A stretch of 64,000 nucleotides of DNA from JAGQOZ01 sp041399205 (GTDB lineage: Bacteria > Planctomycetota > Planctomycetia > Pirellulales > Pirellulaceae). The position numbers were made by a program, and so were the translations under genes. Below, in pieces: positions 42,424-51,307 of the stretch; position 1 is the first letter of the stretch, and each line of letters opens with the position of its first letter. The DNA lies in NCBI GenBank assembly GCA_041399205.1, contig JAWKTK010000023.1, positions 96,314 to 160,313 of the forward strand, in the 5' to 3' direction. Under the pieces are notes generated by a model, which did no database searches, was not told where the DNA came from, and saw only the letters and a list, made by a program, of their open reading frames with translations.

Positions 42424-43392
42424 CTACGTGTTCCTATAATTCGTTGGCTGTGGTGGAACATTTACCACACCCCAACGACACCAGGTCAACGCCGCGTTCG
42501 TGCAGTGCATGTCGACGTTGCATGACGAAGGCGAAAGACGTTTCAAGCCGACTTCCACAACCAAAGCCACCAAGCGATCGTTGCAACTGCCTGAAGGAAA
42601 GCAGAATGATCTGACGGGAACTTGTAGTTGTTCTTCAATGGTCCGCTTGGATTCGACCATTTGCCGTCTCGCTTCCTCCATAGTTACGTACGCCATTAAC
42701 GGATGAGATACGGTATGCGCGCCGAATTCGATGTGATGCTGTTGCATCTGTCGAACTTGGTTCCACGTCAACATGCGATCGACAGGCAAATCGACGTCAC
42801 ACGCACGAATTATGGAATTGCGAAGTTGTTCTAGTTCGTCCAACGATAAAATGCGTCGCAACGCCAAGATTTCGCGAAACACACTACGACGCTGCTGACG
42901 TGTGTGAACATGAAATCGACGCTTTCCTGTGTCGTCGATGCGAACCGCGATCGATGATTTTCGCGTATGTTGCAGAGCGTAACCGACTTGCTGCGGCCAG
43001 GGTAACTGTCCCGAATTTATACTTCCGGTGACCAGAAAGACGGTCGCTGGCATACCATACTTCTGTAATATCGGGAACGCGTTTTCATAGTTGTCGCGGA
43101 AACCGTCATCAAACGTCAACACAACCGAATTGTCTGGCACCACGACATTGTTCTGAATGTGTTCCAACAATACAGACAAGCTCAACGGATGGTAATGCTG
43201 TCGTAAATAGCGAACCAGTCGTTCAAACTGTCCCAAGGAAATGCCACCCAGAAATGCGTCTTCGTCATTTCGGACTCGATGTCCCATCAAAATGATGGCA
43301 CCTTCACGAGGTTTTGCGGCGCGCGTGATCGCCGTCGCACCGGAGAAATAGGACAAATATCCAATCGCATTTCGAAGAACCGAATTCGTCAT
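42424..43392 (-). CDS. polysaccharide deacetylase (NodB homology domain), C-terminus probably shifted
   Basis: 322 aa as read. The metal-binding motif TFDDGFRDNYENAFP and the second motif HTVSHPLM are present, then SFCFPSGSCNDRLVALV. The enzyme removes acetyl groups from N-acetylhexosamine in polysaccharide, or acts on a lipid-linked intermediate. Near 42,550 the protein quality drops: LETSFAFVMQRRHALHERGV in a neighbouring frame looks more natural, and RRFDALSKHVRQ further on suggests the original end near 42,350. The core catalytic domain is complete. Such deacetylases are common in exosortase-linked EPS clusters. Confidence 0.82.
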   Translation of the reverse strand: MTNSVLRNAIGYLSYFSGATAITRAAKPREGAIILMGHRVRNDEDAFLGGISLGQFERLVRYLRQHYHPLSLSVLLEHIQNNVVVPDNSVVLTFDDGFRDNYENAFPILQKYGMPATVFLVTGSINSGQLPWPQQVGYALQHTRKSSIAVRIDDTGKRRFHVHTRQQRRSVFREILALRRILSLDELEQLRNSIIRACDVDLPVDRMLTWNQVRQMQQHHIEFGAHTVSHPLMAYVTMEEARRQMVESKRTIEEQLQVPVRSFCFPSGSCNDRLVALVVEVGLKRLSPSSCNVDMHCTNAALTWCRWGVVNVPPQPTNYRNT

Positions 43393-43438
43393 AACTTTCC
43401 TATGCCGTGCCGCCGTACTGTTGGGCGGAACGGTTTGC

Positions 43439-44817
43439 TTACGCCGTTCCAGTGTGAGAGCCTTTGCGGCAAACAGTTGATTCGTTATAGAACAATGCCA
43501 TAGCGCCAGCCATCAGCAACCAGATTCCAGGAGAACTGAATTCAGTTGTGACAAATGCAATGCTGACTGTTACCGTTACAAACAAGCCTAGCAAGCGGTT
43601 GGTTGTGTGTGGTCGCTGAAAGGCTGTCGATGCAAACGAACCGATCCACAATCCAACAAGGCAGAAGCCAAGTATTCCGTTTTCGACCAAAACTTTGATC
43701 CACCCGGCATGAGCAGCGTGATGTGGACGAAAGCTACTCAATCCCGGCGTGGCAGCTCGAATTGTAGAAAAGCCTCCCGTCCCGACTCCCAATGGACTTC
43801 GCAAAAAGAGGCGAATACCATCCTGTACCAATTCAGAACGACCGCTGGTTCGTTGGCGAAAGTTCAAATCTTGATCTGCCAGCGAACCAAAGCGACCTTC
43901 GGTTCGACTGGCCAAATCCGGAAACCAGGCGATAGCCATGGCGAAGAGGAATGTTCCTACAGACAAAGCGACGATGCGGTCAGCGATGCCAATGGGTGGT
44001 AATCAACAGATAGATGACGCAGCATGCTGCCACCAACAATCCGCCTCGACTGCCAGCCAAAAATACCCAACCAACATTCACCGCTGCCAGAAAAAGTAAT
44101 GATAGCGAGGGCTTCCTTGAACAACTCCAAGCCAGGCAGACACAAACAGAGCCGTCAATGGAAATAGCAAAATTCATTGTGATCTAGATAGGGGAGGCGA
44201 CTTTGTTGCAAGAAGTACACCAAACCTCCTGCTGCTCCCGAGGTGCCACTGGACCACGGCCAACCAGTGCCAGTTGCTTGCCGTTTCATTGCGTCTAGTG
44301 GCGAGACAATAAGTTAGCAGCCCCAGGGGAGTCATCAGCGTGACAAGCACGATGCGCCTGACATGAAGGCGGGGCTCATCAGCAATTGGACCGATGCCAA
44401 CAACAGGAATAGTTCGTAAAACCTGATTTGAATTCCGCCAAGCCGAAGAACCAATGGCAAATACACGATCACAACCAGCAGTAAGAAGTAGTTCAGTGTG
44501 TGGTACCGAAACCAACCTCCCTGCAACAGAAAGGCACGAGCCAAGTTATCTGTTGTGCACAACATTCCAACGCCAAGCAGCCCAACGGCGGGTGCGGAGC
44601 GTAGTGCCAAGAGGGCAACGGCAAAGCCAAGCATCGTTTGAATGACCAAAGCGGCTTCGAAGCCGATCCCAAGAGCCAAGATCCAGATTAGCAAGACTGC
44701 CATTGTTATCCGAGTTCCTGCCCGCGTCATGCAAACCGATGTCCGACCTGCCTGGTGTCCAAGCGAATTGGATGGCTCGACAATCATCTGCGAATTCAGT
44801 TCTGGGTAGGTGGTCAT
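43439..44817 (-). pseudogene. O-antigen ligase/polymerase-like membrane protein, frameshifted
   Basis: Starts at ATG 44817 (MTTYPELNSQ). Hydrophobic segments follow: TMAVLLIWILALGIGF, YFLLLVVIVYLPLVLRL, then in other frames VTLMTPLGLLTYCLATR, SLLFLAAVNVGWVFLAGSRG and VAACCVIYLLITTHW. The last part (43,439-43,966) is clean and has the Wzy_C signature region: SPLGVGTGGFSTIRAATPG, HHAAHAGWIKVLVENGILGF. Breaks are near 44,350, 44,180 and 43,970. Relatives polymerise repeat units or ligate chains to lipid A core. A polymerase together with an ABC exporter is unusual and may mean ligation. Confidence 0.75.
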
Positions 44818-44852
44818 TGTAATATCGTTCGTATTCGGACTCACAAGTCGCA

Positions 44853-46175
44853 TCACACCGAAGCGATTACGTTGCGATTCGACGTATGTGTTCCTGTCCA
44901 AGCTGCGTCACACAGGACAATATTCAACTTCTTTGCCAAGTTCGGCCATGAGTATTGATCGTTGGGAGTTCGGTGTTCGCGGGAAGCGGGAGACTGCATT
45001 TTGTTCAACAGGAACTTGGCCATAGCGCAGGTTTCTCGTCCGGTAAACGCTTGCGATTCACAATCCTCACGAATAATGGAACGAACATCGCTATTTGGCG
45101 GCGAGATGAGCATGATGGGAGTTCCCAGACCCACTGCTTCAAAAATTTTTCCCGGTATGACGCCTCGCTCACCAGGCGAACATTGTTCGGATGTCGAATT
45201 GATTACCAGCGCCACATTTGCGCCACGGACGGCGGACAATGTTTCGGCATGCGAAGTCAGTCCGTGGTCAACGGTTCGATGTGCAATGCCAAATCGCGTT
45301 GCATCATCGAGCACCAGCTTTCCGTCCGGCCCATAATAATGAAATCGCCAACGAAGATTGTCGTGATTTGTTAGTCCATCAAGAATTCGCAACGCAGCCA
45401 TGACAGGCGTTATCATGCGTGTAGGAGAAAACAAAATGCCGGTATAGACAATCGCGAATTCTTCGAACCGATACGGATTGACTGACGCCAATTGGCACGC
45501 ATCGAATCCGTTACTGACGACATGCGTCTTCTGTGACACGCGAAATTTGCGATCTAAAGATTGGGCGGTTCCCTCAGATACCGCTACCACTTTAGCTGCT
45601 TCTTGCACCAACGCCCCTTCAAGACGCACGGTTCGACGATGGGCCTTTCGTACAAGTGGATCAGCGGTCCACGCGTCTCGATAATCTAAAACGTACGGTC
45701 GATCTAACTGCCGGGAAAGCTGCCTCGCAATTTTAAACGATAGGTACGGTGGCCCGGTTGCCAAAATAAGATCCACGTCGTTCGGTTTTAAATTGCGGCA
45801 CGCGGCAACCGCAATCCGTTTCCATGTGAATGTCGACTCTATTCCGCATTGCCATAATATTCGACGAACACAACGACTCCGAAATCTCGCGATTTTGTTG
45901 GTTTGGACTGGCAAGTCAAATGGATTAGCGGGCCGGGTCAAAATACGTTCGATACCACATTCTCGAATAGCGTCTTCATCTACCGAATGAACTTGGTCAA
46001 GATTCACTGGTGTAGCCGGCGTCACCACGGTTACGCTCCAATCGAGTGCCGTCAAATGCTTGGCGATATTCCAGGTTCGATTACTGGCGCTACTCTGAAG
46101 GGGCGGGAATGAATACGCGATAAACAACAGCTTGCGAGCTGGTCGTCGTCGGCAGCCTTCTACATTCTTGGGCAT
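44853..46175 (-). CDS. GT4 family glycosyltransferase
   Basis: 440 aa, intact. N-terminal acceptor domain: KLLFIAYSFPPLQSSASNRT, DLILATGPPYLSFKIA, RPYVLDYRDAWTADPLV. C-terminal donor domain: AIVYTGILFSPTRMITPVM, then GVIPGKIFEAVGLGTPIMLI, where the acidic pair of GT4 enzymes is expected. The motif YRDAW is typical of the WbuB/fucosaminyl-type branch. It follows the methyltransferase gene by 21 bases. Confidence 0.88.
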   Translation of the reverse strand: MPKNVEGCRRRPARKLLFIAYSFPPLQSSASNRTWNIAKHLTALDWSVTVVTPATPVNLDQVHSVDEDAIRECGIERILTRPANPFDLPVQTNKIARFRSRCVRRILWQCGIESTFTWKRIAVAACRNLKPNDVDLILATGPPYLSFKIARQLSRQLDRPYVLDYRDAWTADPLVRKAHRRTVRLEGALVQEAAKVVAVSEGTAQSLDRKFRVSQKTHVVSNGFDACQLASVNPYRFEEFAIVYTGILFSPTRMITPVMAALRILDGLTNHDNLRWRFHYYGPDGKLVLDDATRFGIAHRTVDHGLTSHAETLSAVRGANVALVINSTSEQCSPGERGVIPGKIFEAVGLGTPIMLISPPNSDVRSIIREDCESQAFTGRETCAMAKFLLNKMQSPASREHRTPNDQYSWPNLAKKLNIVLCDAAWTGTHTSNRNVIASV

Positions 46176-46196
46176 TTGCTTGAAATATAAGGTTGC

Positions 46197-47468
46197 TTAC
46201 AAGGCAACCAGTTCGGAAGCGATGTTTTGCTCTTGAAGTTCCAATTTGACTTCGTCTCGGTAAATCGAGTTCATCAAAATGATGGTATCCGGACGATGCT
46301 CCGCCAAAGCATCTGGTGACACAATTTCCAATCCGGTACCAGGAAGATACTTGCCATATTTGTGCGGATTGATATCAACCACGCAGTCGATGTCCGCAGA
46401 ATCTTCCAACGCAGTTAAGAACGCGACGCTCTTAGAACTGGCGCCCCACAGCACGACTCGCTTGCCTGTTGCCGACATTTGCTTCAGCTGAATTTGCCAA
46501 TGTTCAATTCGGTCTTGGTGCACCTGTTGAAAAGTATCGACCCGTTGGCCCAGCTCGTCCACGTCCTGGTTCCAGGTGGTTGTGTTTGATGTCAAGTTTC
46601 GCGAAGGTCTTGCCAAAATGCATAGGTACTGATCGTCAAAATCGCGACGTATTTCTTCAATCGCAAAGCCGGATTCTATAAATAGTCGAGCCAACGAAGC
46701 CATCGTGAAATACGAGCAGTGCTCATAGTACATATCCCAAAAAGCATGTTCGGTTAGAATTCTGTACGTGTCTGGCACCTCGAAAAACAATAATGTGTTC
46801 AAGCGCGAACCAAGTGACGTACGAATCATGCGAAGGAATTCTCGGGTAGCGGGAATATGTTCCAGTGTGTGACGACAGCAAATGAAGTCCGCATCCAATT
46901 TAGCATGCTGGGGACCATAGCAGTCGCGAAGGTACGAAACCGTTGGCATCATCTGACCTTCTAGTTGACGCGGTGAACATGACGGATCAATTCCAATTCC
47001 ACGACAGTTTCCCTGCTGGCAAAGACGTTCCAAGAACTCGCCTTGTCCGCAACCGATTTCTAGTACCGTTTGGCGTCGGATGCCGATGTCGTGAACCAGA
47101 TGATTGATCAGTGCATCAATGTATTCGAGGAAACGTGGTGAATAATGTTGTGTCCCGTCATAGTCCGGCGAATACTGCATGAGCGAAGGTTCAAATCGCA
47201 GATTCGTAATAAACCCGCAGTCATGGCAAAACGCTAGTACTAGGGAGCCTCTCGCAATTTGTTCCGCTTCTTGGCGAGTGTTGAGCAGCAAACACGAATG
47301 GACGGGCAAGTTTTCAACGCCGTAAAACGGATGCAAGCTGGTCGCACCACAGTTCGGGCATTTTGCGGCGCATGTTTCAGTATTTGACGCAAGCGTTTCC
47401 GCGACGTCTGGTATTATTGATTTCATTTGGGTGTCGGACGATTTTGCACTTTGTGAATGACTTACCAC
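46197..47468 (-). CDS. C-methyltransferase-like protein, fourth copy
   Basis: 423 aa, intact. The zinc module (CPNC near 38; CHDCGFITNLRF near 78), SAM motif (VLEIGCGQGEFLERLC), CCRHTLEHIPATREFL, and a C-terminal domain with VVLWGASSKSVAFL and VDINPHKYGKYLPGTGLEIV are all present. The closest relative in the window is the broken gene at 13.4-14.6 kb. Its start overlaps the end of the epimerase gene by 7 bases, so the pair is probably coupled. Likely to methylate, or otherwise act on, the sugar made by that epimerase. Confidence 0.85.
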   Translation of the reverse strand: MVSHSQSAKSSDTQMKSIIPDVAETLASNTETCAAKCPNCGATSLHPFYGVENLPVHSCLLLNTRQEAEQIARGSLVLAFCHDCGFITNLRFEPSLMQYSPDYDGTQHYSPRFLEYIDALINHLVHDIGIRRQTVLEIGCGQGEFLERLCQQGNCRGIGIDPSCSPRQLEGQMMPTVSYLRDCYGPQHAKLDADFICCRHTLEHIPATREFLRMIRTSLGSRLNTLLFFEVPDTYRILTEHAFWDMYYEHCSYFTMASLARLFIESGFAIEEIRRDFDDQYLCILARPSRNLTSNTTTWNQDVDELGQRVDTFQQVHQDRIEHWQIQLKQMSATGKRVVLWGASSKSVAFLTALEDSADIDCVVDINPHKYGKYLPGTGLEIVSPDALAEHRPDTIILMNSIYRDEVKLELQEQNIASELVAL

Positions 47469-48520
47469 CAGCTTTGCACGGTCGCCAAGTGGCTTGGTGA
47501 CCAGCGTAAATCGGATGTCAGTCTTCCTGCCTGTCGATGTTGTTTGATTTGCTGAATACGGACGAATGTAGGCCTATCAAAATCGGCTTGTGAAAGTCCA
47601 TAGTGATGATACGCACCAAAAAGTTCAACAATACCCTGCCGAACCGACCAGCGTGGTCGGAATTCGGACAAGGTACGCTGAAGCTTGGAGCAATCAACTC
47701 GATAGCAGCGAGTATCCGGTTCGGCGTGTTCGGCCATTTCCACTTCACTGGTCGGCAGTACACTTTGGACAAGTTTGGCGACGTCACGAATTTGATAGTT
47801 TTCCTTCGTTCGACCGACATTGAAGGCTTGGTTGTGGACCAGCGGTCGAGGAGCATGGAGAATCGCCAGGTATGCTCGAGCGATATCTTCGACGTGCACT
47901 AGTGGTCTCCACGGCGATCCATCACTGGTCATCTTGATTCGGTTCTGACAATGGGCTGATGCAACCAAGCTATTGACTACCAAGTCGGTTCGCAAGCGAG
48001 GTGAATAGCCATACGCCGTTGCGCATCGCAAATAGGTCGGACAAAAAATGCCGTCCGCCAAAGATGCGACGTCTTGCTCAACCATGACTTTCGATTTTCC
48101 GTAGGCCGTGATTGGATCAAAGTGAGCGGACTCGGAAAGTGGTTCATCGCCAGTTTGCGCACCATAAAGGCTGCAGGAAGAAGCGAACAGAAAGCGTTGC
48201 ACTCCTGCCTGTTTGGCATTCTTGGCCAAACGCACTGAGGCTTCATAGTTTATTTCGAACGTCAAGTCCGAATCCAAGTCTCCCACTGGGTCGTTGGAAA
48301 TTCCAGCCAAATGCAACACCGCTTGAAAACCTGAGAGTTGGTAGACCGAAATATCACGCACGTCTAATTCGAGGTTGGGTGTATTGTCCGTTTGCGGCAA
48401 AGGCGTTTCCGATGCGTACCAGCCTGTATCTAGTCCGACAACCTGATGACCTGCCGCTTGTAGCATTGGCACCAGAATCGAGCCAATATAGCCTTGGTGT
48501 CCGGTAACAAGAACTTTCAT
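47462..48520 (-). CDS. NAD-dependent nucleotide-sugar epimerase/dehydratase (extended SDR)
   Basis: 352 aa, intact. The NAD-binding motif is VLVTGHQGYIGS, followed by LHLAGISNDP, FASSCSLYG and the catalytic YGKSK. TYLRCATAYGYSPRLR and FNVGRTKENYQI complete the extended SDR pattern. The product is a modified hexose nucleotide; whether by epimerisation or dehydration is not readable. It is placed between the initiating sugar transferase and a C-methyltransferase. Confidence 0.87.
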   Translation of the reverse strand: MKVLVTGHQGYIGSILVPMLQAAGHQVVGLDTGWYASETPLPQTDNTPNLELDVRDISVYQLSGFQAVLHLAGISNDPVGDLDSDLTFEINYEASVRLAKNAKQAGVQRFLFASSCSLYGAQTGDEPLSESAHFDPITAYGKSKVMVEQDVASLADGIFCPTYLRCATAYGYSPRLRTDLVVNSLVASAHCQNRIKMTSDGSPWRPLVHVEDIARAYLAILHAPRPLVHNQAFNVGRTKENYQIRDVAKLVQSVLPTSEVEMAEHAEPDTRCYRVDCSKLQRTLSEFRPRWSVRQGIVELFGAYHHYGLSQADFDRPTFVRIQQIKQHRQAGRLTSDLRWSPSHLATVQSWW

Positions 48521-48527
48521 GTTTATT

Positions 48528-49165
48528 CTATTCCTTTCTGGCCCAACCTAAGGGCAGACGAAAGAGCGTTTTGGCGACAAGATATGCGTCCAGTTTCAGT
48601 GACGAAGCGTTGACATATTCCTTTGCTAGTTGAATCTTGTCTGGCAAAATACGCCGCACATATTCTTGCTCGGGGTCACTTGCGGCGGCCAGCGCCGCGG
48701 CTTCATTGCGATACTTGATGGATGCTAGGTCAGTGATACCGGGACGAGCGGCCAGGATTTGACGAAAGTCATCCGGAAAGAGTTGGACGTAGCGGAGTAC
48801 TTCGGGACGAGGCCCTACCAGGCTCATCTCTCCAGTGAGCACGTTGATCAATTGAGGAAGTTCGTCAATTTTGAAGGTTCGTAGAATTCGGCCAATTCGC
48901 GTAATGCGTCCGTCTCCGCTGGGCGTGACCTGCAAGCCGCCGCAAGGCGTGTTGGCAAACATGGTGCGAAATTTCAGTATCGAAAACGGACGAAAGCCCT
49001 TTCCCATTCGTTCTTGCCGAAAAAAACCGTTCCCGGCGAATCCAGCTTGATAGCCAGGGCCACTAACACGAACAATGGGCTCAACAAGACTAATCCGCTA
49101 CACGCTATGATGATGTCGAACGTACGTTTCAATGTTGCTTGGGAAATTTGTGAATTCATTGTCAC
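48528..49165 (-). pseudogene. initiating undecaprenyl-phosphate sugar transferase, one frameshift
   Basis: Starts the repeat unit by moving a sugar phosphate to undecaprenyl phosphate. The short form has one membrane helix (IIIACSGLVLLSPLFVLVAL) followed by IKLDSPGTVFF. Near 49,010 the frame shifts to ERMGKGFRPFSILKFRTM. Then come TRIGRILRTFKIDELPQLIN and SLVGPRPEVLRYV, the hallmark motifs of PF02397. Repaired length is about 212 aa, which fits the WbaP/PglC-like catalytic core. The shift lies in the catalytic region. Confidence 0.85.
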
Positions 49166-49189
49166 ATGCTCCTTTGGAGCCGCAAATTA

Positions 49190-49759
49190 TTAAATTGGTT
49201 CGAGCATGCAATCGTCTACTTCGACCGAGGCACCTTGCTGCAGGAAATGGACAGCAACGACAAAGCGAAATGCATTTCTCTGTTTGAGGACTACGCCCTC
49301 CATCCCCTGTAGGGGTCCGCTAATGATTCGAGCGGGTTTGCCTGGCGAGAGTCGAGCTTCGGGAGCCAATTGCACACCCGATTCAACCAACGCGCAAATT
49401 TGCAACATGTCTGACCAGATGGCGGCTTGGTCTTCAATCCAAATGCAGTTCGCAATCAGGTTTGTCTCGAGCGCTTTGCGGCGACCGTAGTCATCACATT
49501 TCATGAATACATAACCGGGAAAAAGCGGGGGATGTGTTTGCACCACTCGCCGCTGGACTCGACGCCGACGTTCGAACAAAGGTAAGAAATGAGCAACCGA
49601 CTGCACTGTCAATTGTCGTCCCAACGCCTTTTCGGCACGTGACTTCGTATGGACAACCCACCAGCGGCTGTCCAGTTGCTGGTCGTCTTCCTGATCAAAT
49701 AAGTCAATCGGCCAGAGCATTTCGTCTCGCTTGGGGACGTGCATCGAAATGGCATTCAT
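49190..49759 (-). CDS. NusG-like transcription antiterminator (RfaH/UpxY type)
   Basis: 189 aa, intact. The NGN domain is clear: WWVVHTKSRAEKALGRQLTV, VQTHPPLFPGYVFMKCD. A C-terminal KOW-type segment follows (PGKPARIISGPLQGMEGVVL). Specialised NusG paralogs keep RNA polymerase elongating through long polysaccharide operons, which fits the 19-kb co-directional run downstream. It is third in that run. I could not find an ops-like recruitment site. Confidence 0.85.
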   Translation of the reverse strand: MNAISMHVPKRDEMLWPIDLFDQEDDQQLDSRWWVVHTKSRAEKALGRQLTVQSVAHFLPLFERRRRVQRRVVQTHPPLFPGYVFMKCDDYGRRKALETNLIANCIWIEDQAAIWSDMLQICALVESGVQLAPEARLSPGKPARIISGPLQGMEGVVLKQRNAFRFVVAVHFLQQGASVEVDDCMLEPI

Positions 49760-49824
49760 CGTTGCTTCGTTTCCTTTCTGTTCGAATCAGATCTAAAGAA
49801 GGTGTTGCGTGTTTTTGAAAACAA

Positions 49825-51210
49825 TCACTTCTGCCCATCGGTACCGACGTATTCGAATTGTTCAAATCTGTGCTTTGACAATTCTTCCTGGCCACCTGTT
49901 ACAGCTGGCATGCGTGACATTGCGGCCGAAATGGGTTGAGCCGGCATGCTGCGTGGCGATGCGACCTCGTCTCGCTGCTCAACCGCGAATTCTTGGCACA
50001 TATCCGTAACCACTTGAACCACATGCTTTTTCTCGTCGTCCCGCATTCCGGGAAAAAGCGGCAAGCTGATTAGTCGAGTCCATTCGCGTGATGCGACCGG
50101 AAGTTGCTCGGGCAACCATCCAAATTTTTCTTGGTAATAGGGATGCAGGTGCAAAGGACGCCAATGGACTGACCACCCGACGCCTTGTCGCCGTAGTACG
50201 TTCAGGAATTCGTTACGGTCAATGGACAGGCTCGCCAAGTTGAGTCGAATCGGGAATAGGTGCCAAGCATGAATGCGGTCGACCGGTTCGATTGGCAGCT
50301 CCAGTTGGGGAATATCGGCCAGTTGCTGCCGATAGAAGTCTGCGGTGGATTCTCGTTCTGTTCGCATGGCTTCCGCGCGAGCCAACTGTCGAATTCCCAA
50401 GCCGGCAGCAATATCGGTCATATTGTACTTGTAGCCTGGTGCAATAATGGCGTAGTCCCAACTGCCGTTGCCGCTGTAGCGATCCCATGCGTCTCGAGAT
50501 AGTCCGTGCAAGGACATGCATTTCATACGGTCGGCAAGTTGTAGGTTGTCCGTCACCGCCATGCCACCTTCGCCAGTGGTTATTGTTTTGTTGGCGTAAA
50601 ATGAATAGCACGTTACATGGGCTGTATGTTGTCCGCACTTGCGCCAAGCACGATCGGCCCGAGCTCGGAAGGATGCCGGAAATGCATGAGCTGCGTCCTC
50701 CACAACCCACAGATCATGTTTCACTGCAAATCGTTCTATAGCCGAAACGTCCATCATCAGACCACCGACGTGGACAGGAATCATACCGACGACCTTTAGA
50801 TTTTTGTCCAGTGGCGTTCGTCCGGCTCGCACGTCAGCTAGTTTGCGTTCCGCGTCCTCCAAATCCATGTTCAGCGTCAGGGGATCGCAATCGACCAGAA
50901 TCGGAATGGCTCCCTGATATCGTACTACCTCGGCCGTCGCTGCAAACGTCATGGTTGGCACCAATACCCCTTGGTTTGGTTCCAGTCCAAGTGCTTCGAC
51001 CGCTAAGTGGAGCGCCGCTGTGCCCGAATTTAATGCCACGGCGTGCTTGGCGCCGATGCTATCGGCAAAGCGCATTTCGAACTCCTGCACTCGAGGCCCC
51101 GTCGTCAACCACCCCGAACGAAGGCATTCGATTACTTCGTTGATTTCAGAATTATTCAGAGCGACACGAAAGAACGGCACGTTTCCTAAAGCTGGCGATC
51201 GATCCAACAT
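49825..51210 (-). CDS. DegT/DnrJ/EryC1/StrS family sugar aminotransferase
   Basis: 461 aa from ATG 51210, preferred over a slightly earlier start because GAAAGGGAAAAG lies just upstream. PLP fold: LNSGTAALHLAVEALGL, PTMTFAATAEVV, VVEDAAHAFPAS. The Schiff-base Lys lies in YSFYANKTITTGEGGM. It transfers an amino group to a keto nucleotide sugar, presumably the product of the CapD-like dehydratase encoded next to it. The C-terminal about 50 residues beyond the usual end are variable and may be a lineage-specific extension. Confidence 0.9.
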   Translation of the reverse strand: MLDRSPALGNVPFFRVALNNSEINEVIECLRSGWLTTGPRVQEFEMRFADSIGAKHAVALNSGTAALHLAVEALGLEPNQGVLVPTMTFAATAEVVRYQGAIPILVDCDPLTLNMDLEDAERKLADVRAGRTPLDKNLKVVGMIPVHVGGLMMDVSAIERFAVKHDLWVVEDAAHAFPASFRARADRAWRKCGQHTAHVTCYSFYANKTITTGEGGMAVTDNLQLADRMKCMSLHGLSRDAWDRYSGNGSWDYAIIAPGYKYNMTDIAAGLGIRQLARAEAMRTERESTADFYRQQLADIPQLELPIEPVDRIHAWHLFPIRLNLASLSIDRNEFLNVLRRQGVGWSVHWRPLHLHPYYQEKFGWLPEQLPVASREWTRLISLPLFPGMRDDEKKHVVQVVTDMCQEFAVEQRDEVASPRSMPAQPISAAMSRMPAVTGGQEELSKHRFEQFEYVGTDGQK

Positions 51211-51307
51211 GATCTTTTCCCTTTCAATAGATAGGTACAAATGCGCGGTGGCGGTCTTATCTACGCAGTTAATTGTTACGGCGAACAGAAACAGGGTTGG
51301 TTACGGG

